Shown here: positions 1 to 8,424 of the stretch, piece after piece
How the letters are laid out: every line of letters starts with the position of its first letter
How positions within the stretch are numbered: the stretch's first letter is position 1
Origin: Allotamlana fucoidanivorans
GTDB taxonomy: Bacteria > Bacteroidota > Bacteroidia > Flavobacteriales > Flavobacteriaceae
Assembly: GCF_006265225.1 (NCBI RefSeq)
Contig: NZ_VDCS01000014.1
Coordinates: forward strand, 1-64,000
DNA length: 64,000 nucleotides
Direction: 5' to 3'
Translations under genes and position numbers: made by a program
The notes under the pieces: model-generated
Database searches by the model: none
What the model saw: only the letters and a program-made list of their open reading frames with translations
Told to the model about the DNA's origin: nothing

Positions 1-300
1 ACTCTTCCAAAGCGTATCAAAGTAGATAATGGAAGTGAATTTATTAGTAAAGTTTTGGATAAATGGGCCTATGAAAACCAGATAGAACTAGACTTCTCAA
101 GACCAGGAAAACCTACAGATAATCCCTTTATAGAGAGTTTCAATGGTTCTTTTAGGGATGAATGTTTAAACGTAAATTGGTTTCTGTCAATGGAAGATGC
201 GCAAGAAAAACTAGATATGTGGAGAGAAGAATATAACAACTTTAGACCTCACAGTTCCTTGGGAGATATCCCTCCCAATGAATACATCGAAATGAATTAA
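1..300 (+). CDS. IS3-family (IS407 group) transposase, C-terminal part only
   Basis: The reading frame is open from base 1 and encodes the C-terminal half of an IS3-type DDE transposase (rve integrase core). The second catalytic Asp is in DNGSEF (residues 10-15 of the visible part) and the catalytic Glu is in NPFIESFNG, followed by the typical RDECLN and RPHSSLG signatures. This wording is characteristic of the IS407 group. The N-terminal part and OrfA lie outside the window, so activity cannot be judged. The element sits about 200 bp from the 3' end of the PUL, so it may mark an insertion or transfer boundary; that part is inference. Confidence 0.9.
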   Translation, partial: TLPKRIKVDNGSEFISKVLDKWAYENQIELDFSRPGKPTDNPFIESFNGSFRDECLNVNWFLSMEDAQEKLDMWREEYNNFRPHSSLGDIPPNEYIEMN

Positions 301-351
301 AATAGCTCGGATCCTCTACTTTTAACTGGTTCTTAATTTGGGAGGAGATCA
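1..351 (+). mobile_element. Right end of an IS407-group insertion sequence
   Basis: The sequence after the transposase stop ends with AATTTGGGAGGAGATCA (about 335-351). This resembles the GGGGGAGGTCA-type right terminal repeat I recall for IS407-group elements. The left end and the target duplication are outside the window, so the exact border at 351 is an estimate. Confidence 0.55.
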
Positions 352-429
352 AAATTTTGAGGTGTCCTAAAAAAGGAATAGGCTACAATGGGATAGTTTA
401 CAGTTTAATATAGGTAGAATTATTTAAAA

Positions 430-473
430 AAACCTATTAACACAGAAGATTAAAACTTCACGTTAATAGGTTT
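430..473 (-). terminator. Terminator of the anhydrosugar catabolic operon
   Basis: AAACCTATTAAC (430-441) pairs with GTTAATAGGTTT (462-473). On the minus strand the stem is followed by a run of T. It lies just downstream of the aldolase stop at 506 and closes the last PUL operon. Confidence 0.75.
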
Positions 474-505
474 ACTATTTGTTAACTCAAAAAAACTATA
501 CCCTT

Positions 506-1270
506 TTAACTATGCAGCTCTTTTGTTATACTTTTAAAAGTATTCATTATTAATCCAACATCAACCGCATAAGAAATATATTGAACCCCTATTTCACGCC
601 ACATTTTAGCTTTTTCTACAGACTCAGTGAAGGTTCCTACTGCTTTATCATATTTTTTTGCGGTTTCAACGGCCAATTTCATGGCATCAACAACTTTTGG
701 GTTATCAACCTCTCCTGGTACGCCACAAGATTGTGATAAATCATATGGTCCTAAAAATATCACATCGATACCGTCAACCTTAACAATCTCTTCAAGGTTG
801 TTAATACCTTCCATGCCTTCTATATGAATAATAGTGATTACAGAATCATTAGCTTTTCCAAAATGATCAGCTGGTCCTATATTAGTATATTCAGCGGCTC
901 TAACATACCGACACATCCCTCTTTCTCCTTTTGGATAAAACTTGGTAGATTTTACTAACTTGTCGGCATCAGCTTTTGTACATATTTGTGGAACTTGAAT
1001 ACATTTAGCACCAATGTCTAAAGTTCTTAAAATTAAAGTCTCAGAATTTTCAGTTACTCTAACCACTGGCGTAATACCTCTTGCCTCTGCTGCTCTAATC
1101 ATATTTTGAACAGACTCAATACTATATGGGCCATGTTCCATGTCAATAATTACAAAATCAAAACCACTATACGCCGCAATTTCAACAATGGCAGGATCCT
1201 GCATTTTACAAAAAGGACCATATACTGTTTTTCCTTCTTTTAAACTTTGTTGTAATAAATTCTTTGTCAT
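506..1270 (-). CDS. HpcH/HpaI-family class II aldolase, probable 2-keto-3-deoxy-sugar-acid aldolase
   Basis: The 254-residue protein matches the HpcH/HpaI (GarL/YfaU-like) fold throughout, with no signal peptide, so it is cytoplasmic. Visible family marks are DMEHG (residues 43-47), the metal-ligand Glu in HIEG (E151) and the metal-ligand Asp in GPYD (D177). The family splits 2-keto-3-deoxy sugar acids into pyruvate and an aldehyde using a divalent metal. It is the last gene of a three-gene operon after the enolase-superfamily enzyme and the aldehyde dehydrogenase, 3 nt after the latter. In this context the likely substrate is unphosphorylated 2-keto-3-deoxy-galactonate derived from 3,6-anhydrogalactose. 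2-keto-3-deoxy-rhamnonate or -fuconate is an alternative. The family call is firm; the substrate is inferred. Confidence 0.9.
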   Translation of the reverse strand: MTKNLLQQSLKEGKTVYGPFCKMQDPAIVEIAAYSGFDFVIIDMEHGPYSIESVQNMIRAAEARGITPVVRVTENSETLILRTLDIGAKCIQVPQICTKADADKLVKSTKFYPKGERGMCRYVRAAEYTNIGPADHFGKANDSVITIIHIEGMEGINNLEEIVKVDGIDVIFLGPYDLSQSCGVPGEVDNPKVVDAMKLAVETAKKYDKAVGTFTESVEKAKMWREIGVQYISYAVDVGLIMNTFKSITKELHS

Positions 1271-1273
1271 AAT

Positions 1274-2728
1274 TTACAATGCTGTAGACACGCGTTTTTT
1301 AACTAAATAATCTTCAAGAGCCAAGTGTGAACAGTCATGCCCAATACCACTATTTTTAAATCCGCCGTGTGGTAAATAAATAGAATATTTCACACCATTA
1401 ATCTGAATTTCACCAAACTCTAATTCTTCTGTAAAACGCTCAATACGCTTATGATTATTTGTAAAAATGTAAGATGCTAAACCAAATTCGGTGTCGTTTG
1501 CTAATTCTAATACTTCATCATCAGTTTCAAAAGGCATAACACCTGCAACAGGACCAAATGTTTCTTCTCTAAAAAGCTTCATGTCTGTAGTTACCCCAGA
1601 TACAATGGTTGGTTCCATCCAATTACCGCCTTCTGGTAAGTCTGTTGGAATTTTACCACCATATTCTAGTTTACCACCTTTACCAACAGCATCCTCTATC
1701 AACTCAAACATTCTATCTCTGGCTCCTCTAGACGCCAAAGGCCCCATAAAAACATCTTCATTCTCTTTAATTCCGAAACCAACTTTAATATTTGAAGCTC
1801 TTTTAACGTACTCTGTTATGAATTTGTCATAAATATTTTTGTGAACAAAAATTCTATTTGCAGCTACACATATTTGCCCTGAATTTCCAAACTTTAATCC
1901 AATAGCCAAATTTAAAGCAATATCTAAATCTGCATCTTCAAATACAATAAATGGTGCATTTCCGCCAAGTTCCATGCCTAATTTCTTGATAGATGTGGTA
2001 CTATCTGCAATAACACGCTGACCTGTTTGTGTAGAACCAATCATAGTTAATACAGCTGGAATCTTACTAGTAGTCATCGGCGTGGCCACCTCGCTACTTG
2101 GACCTGCTAATATATTTACAACACCTGCAGGGAAATTAATACTATGCATAATTTCACCAACCATATACGTTGATAATGGTGATATTCCTGAAGGCTTAAT
2201 TATTAAAGAACAACCTGAAGCCAAAGCTGGTCCTATTTTATACCCTACATTTAGCAATGGGAAATTCCAAGCTAAATATGCTACCGCTACACCTGCTGGT
2301 TTTGAAATCATTTTATGCGTATGTGTATTCTCTACATCAGGAATAATCTCTTCCCTTAAATTTTGCATGGCACTTGGATACCATTCTAAAGCTTCGGTTA
2401 ATCTGTCAATATCTTCTTCTGATCCTGCATAGGTTTTTCCCATTTCATGAACCATAGCAGTTCTTAACTCATACTCCTTCTCCTTGATGGCATCTCTAAG
2501 CTTCAACATCCATTGGGTTCTTTCTCCCAAAGAAAGTTTTGACCAATACTTGAATCCTTTTTGAGAAGACTCTAATGCTTTTAAGGCATCTTCTTGTCCT
2601 GCACGTGCTACCTGAGCAATGACTTCACCGGTTGCAGGACAAATCACATCATCCTTTTCGCCACTTACAGAGTCTACTAATTCACCATCAATGTATAATT
2701 TTTTATAACCGAAATTTTGTGTTTTCAT
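1274..2728 (-). CDS. NAD(P)-dependent aldehyde dehydrogenase, candidate 3,6-anhydrogalactose dehydrogenase
   Basis: This is a full-length ALDH-superfamily enzyme of about 484 residues. The oxyanion Asn lies in AWNFP (N155), the general base Glu in MELGGN (E253) and the nucleophile Cys in SGQICVAANR (C287). The ATG at 2728 is preferred over the in-frame TTG at 2746. The closest recognisable types are succinate-semialdehyde and lactaldehyde dehydrogenases. In red-algal galactan degraders an ALDH oxidises 3,6-anhydrogalactose to anhydrogalactonate as the first catabolic step, and a partner cycloisomerase from the enolase superfamily, as encoded directly upstream, takes the product. The alternative is oxidation of the aldehyde produced by the downstream aldolase. 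No signal peptide is present. Confidence 0.88.
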   Translation of the reverse strand: MKTQNFGYKKLYIDGELVDSVSGEKDDVICPATGEVIAQVARAGQEDALKALESSQKGFKYWSKLSLGERTQWMLKLRDAIKEKEYELRTAMVHEMGKTYAGSEEDIDRLTEALEWYPSAMQNLREEIIPDVENTHTHKMISKPAGVAVAYLAWNFPLLNVGYKIGPALASGCSLIIKPSGISPLSTYMVGEIMHSINFPAGVVNILAGPSSEVATPMTTSKIPAVLTMIGSTQTGQRVIADSTTSIKKLGMELGGNAPFIVFEDADLDIALNLAIGLKFGNSGQICVAANRIFVHKNIYDKFITEYVKRASNIKVGFGIKENEDVFMGPLASRGARDRMFELIEDAVGKGGKLEYGGKIPTDLPEGGNWMEPTIVSGVTTDMKLFREETFGPVAGVMPFETDDEVLELANDTEFGLASYIFTNNHKRIERFTEELEFGEIQINGVKYSIYLPHGGFKNSGIGHDCSHLALEDYLVKKRVSTAL

Positions 2729-2778
2729 TTTTATTTTACTTTTCAAATTCAGAAGCGTTACTGATAAATTTTAACTTC

Positions 2779-3939
2779 TTAAACTATTTTTTCTTCTCGT
2801 TTTGTTTTGTCGCAAAAGGCATACTTTTCTAACACGTCTTGGTCTATATCAATTCCAAGTCCAGGACGATCAGGTACGGCAATCATACCATCTTCCATTT
2901 TAATGGATGGGAATGATAATTTGTCTCGTAAACCATTTTCTGTTTGATCATATTCCATAAAGAAATCAGGTTGATACATTCTACCTGGAACAGACTCTAT
3001 GTTTGATATAAAGTGAAGTGCCACATGTAACCCTATGGCGGTACCCCAAGTATGTGGAATTAAATCGATTCCATGAGTACTTGCCAATGTTGCGATGCGC
3101 TTTGCTTCTGTAAGCCCTCCACTGGCACAAATATCGGGTTGAATAATGTCTACCGATTTGTTTTCAATTAACTGTTTAAAACCAAACCTTAAATACTCAC
3201 ATTCACCTCCTGAGATTGGAATGGTCGTTTTTTGTCTCAATTCTCTGTATTGGTCATAAAATTCTGGAGATAAAGGCTCTTCAAACCAACCAATGTCATA
3301 CTTTTCAATTTTTCTGGACAATTCAACAGCTTCTCGCAATGTATATGCATGATTAGAATCTACCATCAATTGAATATCTGGCCCAATAATTTCACGCATT
3401 TTTCTTACGTTTTCAACATCTTCTTTAATACCCAATCCTACCTTCATTTTCATAGCCTTAAAGCCTTGTGATATGTATAATTTTGCTTCCTTTTCAAAAT
3501 CTTTTGAAGGGTTATTATAATCTGTAAAATATAACCCAGTAGCATACGGTTTTATCTTATCTCTATGGGCACCTCCTAAAAGTGTTGAAATAGGAAGTCC
3601 TAAAATTTTTCCTTTCAAATCCCAAACAGCAATATCAATAGCACTCATGGAGGCTACAAGGATACCTCTTCTCGCAAAATCGAGTGTTTTGCGGTACATT
3701 TTATTCCAAATCACCTCATTTTCTAAAGGGTTTTCTCCAACAACAAAAGGCTCTAACAACTTAATACCTGCCTCAAGCACTGTTGCCGGACCATAACCTT
3801 CTCCCCATCCATATTCGCCATTTGATGCCGTTACCTTAACCACACAGATGCATCGCTCTGAGTATTCCCATTGTGAAAAGAAGAAACTTTTAGACAACTT
3901 ATCTTTTAATATGAAGGTCTCTATTTTTTCTATTTTCAT
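2779..3939 (-). CDS. Enolase-superfamily enzyme (mandelate racemase group), candidate 3,6-anhydrogalactonate cycloisomerase or sugar-acid dehydratase
   Basis: This 386-residue cytoplasmic protein shows the complete mandelate-racemase-group catalytic set: KMK (K164/K166), metal-ligand Asp in VDSN (D194), Glu in FEEP (E220/E221), Glu in GGE (E246), and His in PHTWG (H296) with D269 nearby. It is the first gene of the catabolic operon. A 435-bp leader in front of it holds a pair of 21-nt-spaced half-sites (4040 and 4061). Members of this group include galactonate and rhamnonate dehydratases and the cycloisomerase that opens anhydrogalactonate to 2-keto-3-deoxy-galactonate. The neighbouring GH127 and GH16 genes favour the cycloisomerase role; this is inference. 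Confidence 0.88.
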   Translation of the reverse strand: MKIEKIETFILKDKLSKSFFFSQWEYSERCICVVKVTASNGEYGWGEGYGPATVLEAGIKLLEPFVVGENPLENEVIWNKMYRKTLDFARRGILVASMSAIDIAVWDLKGKILGLPISTLLGGAHRDKIKPYATGLYFTDYNNPSKDFEKEAKLYISQGFKAMKMKVGLGIKEDVENVRKMREIIGPDIQLMVDSNHAYTLREAVELSRKIEKYDIGWFEEPLSPEFYDQYRELRQKTTIPISGGECEYLRFGFKQLIENKSVDIIQPDICASGGLTEAKRIATLASTHGIDLIPHTWGTAIGLHVALHFISNIESVPGRMYQPDFFMEYDQTENGLRDKLSFPSIKMEDGMIAVPDRPGLGIDIDQDVLEKYAFCDKTKREEKIV

Positions 3940-4039
3940 AAGTATATTTATTAATAGTTGGTATTAATTAACAATCTAACCACAGGTTAACTTTCAAGGA
4001 ATAAAATTAGCTATAATGTGCCTTTAATGAAACTCCATT

Positions 4040-4068
4040 TTTATCTCAAACAAATCAAAAATTACCTT
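4040..4068 (-). promoter_or_regulatory. Candidate AraC-type operator: 21-nt-spaced direct half-sites (enolase-ALDH-aldolase operon)
   Basis: Plus-strand half-sites TTTATCTC (4040-4047) and ATTACCTT (4061-4068) lie exactly 21 nt apart in the same orientation. They are 101-129 nt upstream of the ATG at 3939. The same arrangement occurs in six other PUL leaders. Confidence 0.55.
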
Positions 4069-4322
4069 TAAAACTCAGGTTGTTTTTTGCTAAAACACTA
4101 ATTAACTCTTTTGTTGTAAACTGTTTATAGGTTTAAAAAAAATCATTAGTTAAATAAAATTTTATTTTACACCATTTATATGTATTAACAAAAGCTCTTT
4201 TTTTAAAGATTAATTTTCCATGTTCTTTTTCTTTCCTTGAAAAGTTTAAAGCTAATCAATAATTTTTAGTTTTTCACTTTTGTGATTCATTCTACTACGT
4301 TTTTAACCAAGACTTATATAAC

Positions 4323-4352
4323 AAAAAAAAGGACTAAAATTTAATTTAGCCC
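4323..4352 (-). terminator. Terminator of the SusC/SusD operon
   Basis: On the minus strand, GGGCTAAA pairs with TTTAGTCC around a six-base loop, followed by eight T (4323-4330). It lies 22 nt downstream of the last surface lipoprotein gene. Confidence 0.75.
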
Positions 4353-4374
4353 ATTTAAAACAACTTATCAATAA

Positions 4375-4860
4375 TTAATTGTAAACTTCCTCTTCACTAA
4401 TAGTAACATCATGTAAAACGGTTTCTTCTGGATCTTCTTTATATGTAGAAATGACCTCCATGGTACCAATACCATCTTCTTTTGAAGCGTTTGCTGTATA
4501 CTGTACAGTATAGGTTTCCATTATAACATTACCGTTTTCATCAACAACTTCTTGGCCATCTTCATCAAAAACTGGTCGTTCTCTTTCTACTGTCCATTCA
4601 AAGTTATAATCTGTTTCTGATGATGTATCGGTATAATCAGTAGGTGTTTCTCCAATTAAACTCTGCGAATTTAAATGAGTTACCACCAATTGTTTTTCCT
4701 TGTACACATTAATGCGCTCTGGACCACCTTTATTAATATCAGTAATGGCATAAATTGGCTTTAGTTTGATATCTGAAGCTGCAAATCTTTCATCTTCCTC
4801 ACAGGACATCGACACAACCACTAACAGGATTAGCCCTAGTATTTTATTTATAGTTTTCAT
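4375..4860 (-). CDS. PUL-encoded surface lipoprotein of unknown fold
   Basis: A 161-residue protein with a lipoprotein signal ending at Cys20. The Cys is followed by EEDE, the acidic lipoprotein export signature that sends lipoproteins to the cell surface in Flavobacteriia. I do not recognise the mature domain. It is acidic and looks beta-rich, with a stretch around residues 90-120 reading like an immunoglobulin-like fold. It is the last gene of the SusC-SusD operon, 21 nt after a larger surface lipoprotein, so it may help bind glycan or stabilise the SusCD complex. That role is inferred from position only. Confidence 0.7.
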   Translation of the reverse strand: MKTINKILGLILLVVVSMSCEEDERFAASDIKLKPIYAITDINKGGPERINVYKEKQLVVTHLNSQSLIGETPTDYTDTSSETDYNFEWTVERERPVFDEDGQEVVDENGNVIMETYTVQYTANASKEDGIGTMEVISTYKEDPEETVLHDVTISEEEVYN

Positions 4861-4881
4861 AAGATTTTAATAATATTTTAG

Positions 4882-6618
4882 TTATGGTCTAACTTCTATT
4901 TCAATGAATTGCAAATTATCTATGTATAAAAGTTGTGGCCCCGTTACACCAACATTTTCAAGTGCATGAGGTCTAAATGTAAACCTTAAATTATCAGCTG
5001 CTGTAATATCTGCATTTAATACCACCTGATTTTCAACTGTTACCCATTTCCCCCTTTCTACATTTTCAATATCCCAAATTTGTCTACTAAATTCAGGCTT
5101 ATTAAACTCCGTTCTGAATGTTTTTAAGGTTGTACCTGGTTCGATAAAAATATCATACGTCATTTTATAAGTACCAGCAGGGATGTCTTGTATTCTTGCA
5201 AGACCAAAACTCCATAAGTTCACATTAGGAATAGGATTTGAAGCCAAAGTACTGTATTTCATACTCGCATTACCATCAGACACTGGTACATTAGGTCCTT
5301 CTACACGTTCGTAAACATAAAGACCATTAGGACCATCAATAATATTACCATTACCAGTAAAATAATTTAGTGCAAACGCTCTGTTTGCCGCACCACTAGG
5401 CTCCTCAAAACTGGCGTGTGCTTTTTCTGGAATAACGTTTCCACCAAAGAACATAGCAACATTTTCAGGGCCAAAAGCCTGAAGCGTTCTATTATCTGCC
5501 GATTGTAATCCACCATTACCATCATAAGAAACTGTAATAATATCACTATTGTATATAGGTTGCGCTAAGCTAAGCTCGATAAAAATAGCATTGTCTTCTC
5601 TTACTTTGGCTAAGGCTACAGGAATATCTTGATTAAACGCACCATTTTGAACATTAACCGTGAAATGGCTCTCTGCTCCCGAAAAATCATTTACCTCACC
5701 ATTTACTCTAAAAGAAATAATCTCATTTTCATCCTCTTTCAAAACACCATCAAATTGAAATGGTTGTGATGATTGAATTACTTTTACTTTTAAAGGAATC
5801 AATTTTTCAGTGTTTGATGTAGGCAAAGGAGCCGCTCTCAAAGATCTAAATGTACCTGCATTAAAAGTTCCTAATTTGTAAAAATTAATATTGGCTGGTT
5901 GTGCAGCTCCTACCCGGCTTGGAACGCCATCTGGAATAAACCAAGTGCCTCCATTAGGGCGTCCTACCACAGAATTATCAACAAACGTCAATGAAGTAGC
6001 CGCTTCTATTTCAACAACTGGCCAATTAGCCTCATCTTCTAAACTTGGCATGTCATCTTCTGTTACATTTAAAATCTCAACATCATCCTTTAATACTGAA
6101 AATGCTGGGTTTAAAAGCGCATATACATCAAATAAGAAATCTACTTGATAGGTATACACTCCATTTTCTTCTGTAATACTTTCAATAACATGATCTTTAT
6201 AGGTATCACTCATATTAGAGGTAACAGGGGTGTCAAAGGTATTTATGAGCGTTACCTTGTTATCTCCCGCATTTCTAAATAACACATAGGCCTTACCATT
6301 GGTTGATGTTGTTCCTAAATTAGGATCAATAAACAATGGTAATGAATCATTTGTTTTAAATCCTTCCTTTAAAAATTTATTACCTTCCTCAATAATCCAT
6401 TTTGAACTGTTCGCACCTTGTGCAAGATTAAAAAATGAAATTTGAGTTTCTGCGTTGATGGAAAATTGAGTATCTGCACCAACGTTTGGATTCAATCCTA
6501 CCAACCAAGAAATATCTTCAAAGTTATCTTGCGGTGGATTATACTCTGCATACTCTTCTTCACAGCCCAAAACAGCTAAAAGACAAAAGAAAAGCGTTAA
6601 AAATTTTATATTTTTCAT
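4882..6618 (-). CDS. Surface glycan-binding lipoprotein candidate (SusE/SusF position)
   Basis: This 578-residue lipoprotein has Cys19 followed by EEE, a strong surface-export signal. It lies 12 nt after susD, where SusE/SusF-type or other surface glycan-binding proteins normally occur. The N-terminal part (about 40-130) reads like a PKD/Ig-type beta domain. The C-terminal about 180 residues (after about 395) read like a beta-sandwich carbohydrate-binding module. Its ending describes a long beta-rich domain with YIDNLQF, a wording common in CBM-like jelly rolls. No catalytic motif is seen. The proposed function is holding the sulfated galactan at the cell surface; domain limits are estimates. 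Confidence 0.75.
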   Translation of the reverse strand: MKNIKFLTLFFCLLAVLGCEEEYAEYNPPQDNFEDISWLVGLNPNVGADTQFSINAETQISFFNLAQGANSSKWIIEEGNKFLKEGFKTNDSLPLFIDPNLGTTSTNGKAYVLFRNAGDNKVTLINTFDTPVTSNMSDTYKDHVIESITEENGVYTYQVDFLFDVYALLNPAFSVLKDDVEILNVTEDDMPSLEDEANWPVVEIEAATSLTFVDNSVVGRPNGGTWFIPDGVPSRVGAAQPANINFYKLGTFNAGTFRSLRAAPLPTSNTEKLIPLKVKVIQSSQPFQFDGVLKEDENEIISFRVNGEVNDFSGAESHFTVNVQNGAFNQDIPVALAKVREDNAIFIELSLAQPIYNSDIITVSYDGNGGLQSADNRTLQAFGPENVAMFFGGNVIPEKAHASFEEPSGAANRAFALNYFTGNGNIIDGPNGLYVYERVEGPNVPVSDGNASMKYSTLASNPIPNVNLWSFGLARIQDIPAGTYKMTYDIFIEPGTTLKTFRTEFNKPEFSRQIWDIENVERGKWVTVENQVVLNADITAADNLRFTFRPHALENVGVTGPQLLYIDNLQFIEIEVRP

Positions 6619-6630
6619 TGTGCTTATTTT

Positions 6631-8403
6631 TTAATTAATATTTGGGTTGGACGTTGTTTCTGCAAATGGTATTGGATATGTTCCATTTTTATCTTCATTA
6701 TAATTCTGATTTGACAAATCATACTCATAATCAACTACAATATGGGCTTCTGAAGGTGGTGTATCGCTTCCTATTAAACTTGAATAGTTATTTCTATTAA
6801 TGGTTTGCCCTGTATCCCAATTGTAATAGGAAAAATGAACTCCGTAATAAACTTCATTTGCAAGTTCTTCCAATCTATCTTTGAAGCTATAATTATCGGA
6901 TTTTTTCCATCTTTGAAAATCTAAAAACCTAATATTATGACCTTCCGTTGAGAGTTCTAGAGGTTTTTCAACGCGCATTAAATGTTCCATAAGGGATTCA
7001 GCGGTGTATACTACATCATCATAAGTACGTCCTGGCTCAGATCCTGTTCCTAACAGTATAAGCCCCCATCGTTTTCTAATATCATTTATTAACTCTAAAG
7101 CGCCGTCAACATCACCCGTTTTAATTTTACACTCGGCTTGCATTAAATATACTTCTGAAAGTCTATTAAGTGTAATGTTTTTTGACGAATACGCTTGACC
7201 ACCTGGTAATTCATTTTCATTTCTAACAATATCATGATTTTGATATTTCTTCCACCATGCAAACCCCCAATTCTCTCCACCAAAACGATTGTATTGACTT
7301 GTGGTCCCTTCTAGGTAATAAGTAGTTTGATTATCATCAACCACAGCTATCATCGCCGAACATCTCAAAGGTACCGCACGAAGTGACAAATCACCGTTTT
7401 CATCTATATAATAATTTCTAGGGTCTAGCGGATCCATAGGCTCTGTTTTATAAGCATGTACAGCCCAAGCCGGCCCCACGGCAGATCTTGTTTGCGCTGT
7501 TCTTACATTAACCCAGTTGGTTCCTGAATCTCCATCCCATGGTTGTAAATCTAAACGCGCTTGTTCAGGTGCAAAATTGATTTCAAAGATAGACTCGCTG
7601 TTAAACTCCCCAGCAGTAGTAAACATCTTAGTTAAATCTTTCTCTAATTCATATCCATGGTTATTGATAACGTCATCAAAATACACCATAGCCTTATTAT
7701 AATCTAACTCATTTAAATAGGTTGTTCCCAAAATAGTAGCGGCGGCACCAGAGGTTACCCTACTTTCATCTCCATCAGGATATGCTCCTTTCATATATAA
7801 GTTACCATACGCATATTCCAAATCTTTTCTTATGAAGGCCAAAACTTCTTCCTTTGGAGATACTGCTTTTGCAAAATCCTCATTTTTAACTGGGTTTTTG
7901 TCTCTAATAATAATCTCTCCGTTATTATAGGAGGTATAAACATAGTAATGAAAAAGTCCTCTAAAGAAACGAGCTTGTGCCATTTGAGAAATCCATTCAG
8001 GTTGTAGATCCTCTGACACCTGTAAATTATTTAAAGCTTCAATAACTTGATTCGCTCTAAAAACACCTAAATAACAGGTTTGCCATTTATTCAACACCTG
8101 GTCTGAACTACCCGTATATAAGTGTAAATAGGCCTCTTCGGTATTTTGAGGAAACGGGCGTCCATATCCTGGATATCCCATATCAGACCTCAACATTTCT
8201 TCAAATTTATTAAGTAAACTATTTTTATGTAATACTTGATACACCGTATTTAGTGTTCCTCCCGTTTCAGCCAAATTTGTCCAATAAATCCCAGTTGATA
8301 TCAAGTTAGGATTATCTTCCGACAAAAAATCATTGTCTTGACAAGCGGCCATAAAACTAAGCACAATTGCAAGAACCGTATATTTTAAAATTAATTGTTT
8401 CAT
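6631..8403 (-). CDS. susD: SusD/RagB-family outer-membrane glycan-binding lipoprotein
   Basis: The protein has about 590 residues from the ATG at 8403. This start is chosen because it gives a clean 20-residue lipoprotein signal ending at the AAC lipobox; two ATGs at 8418/8415 would add five residues. SusD hallmarks include the N-terminal helical region with LNEL and YLMQAECKIKTGD (a TPR-like helix) and the C-terminal ending YPIPFAET-(S)NPN, typical of the family. The Cys is followed by QDND, again acidic. SusD forms the hinged lid on SusC and captures oligosaccharides. It starts 21 nt after the susC stop, so the two are co-transcribed. The substrate cannot be read from the sequence alone. Confidence 0.95.
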   Translation of the reverse strand: MKQLILKYTVLAIVLSFMAACQDNDFLSEDNPNLISTGIYWTNLAETGGTLNTVYQVLHKNSLLNKFEEMLRSDMGYPGYGRPFPQNTEEAYLHLYTGSSDQVLNKWQTCYLGVFRANQVIEALNNLQVSEDLQPEWISQMAQARFFRGLFHYYVYTSYNNGEIIIRDKNPVKNEDFAKAVSPKEEVLAFIRKDLEYAYGNLYMKGAYPDGDESRVTSGAAATILGTTYLNELDYNKAMVYFDDVINNHGYELEKDLTKMFTTAGEFNSESIFEINFAPEQARLDLQPWDGDSGTNWVNVRTAQTRSAVGPAWAVHAYKTEPMDPLDPRNYYIDENGDLSLRAVPLRCSAMIAVVDDNQTTYYLEGTTSQYNRFGGENWGFAWWKKYQNHDIVRNENELPGGQAYSSKNITLNRLSEVYLMQAECKIKTGDVDGALELINDIRKRWGLILLGTGSEPGRTYDDVVYTAESLMEHLMRVEKPLELSTEGHNIRFLDFQRWKKSDNYSFKDRLEELANEVYYGVHFSYYNWDTGQTINRNNYSSLIGSDTPPSEAHIVVDYEYDLSNQNYNEDKNGTYPIPFAETTSNPNIN

Positions 8404-8424
8404 AACACAATACATCATTTTTAA

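Larger units (their letters stand above)
3940..4374. other. Intergenic leader of the catabolic operon
   Basis: No gene is seen in these 435 bp. They contain the terminator of the SusCD operon (4323-4352), a perfect AT palindrome AAATAAAATTTTATTT (4152-4167), and the 21-nt-spaced half-site pair TTTATCTC / ATTACCTT (4040-4068). The last lies about 100 nt upstream of the enolase-superfamily gene start on the minus strand. Confidence 0.7.

Noticed and set aside
506-3939. Enolase, ALDH and HpcH aldolase as an L-rhamnose or L-fucose (lactaldehyde) pathway
   Set aside because: No rhamnosidase, fucosidase, mutarotase or sugar dehydrogenase gene of those pathways is in the PUL, while GH127, GH16 and sulfatases point to anhydrogalactose. 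Kept only as an alternative.
4152-4167. AT palindrome as an operator
   Set aside because: Simple A/T composition in an AT-rich leader makes a chance palindrome likely, and it is not repeated elsewhere.
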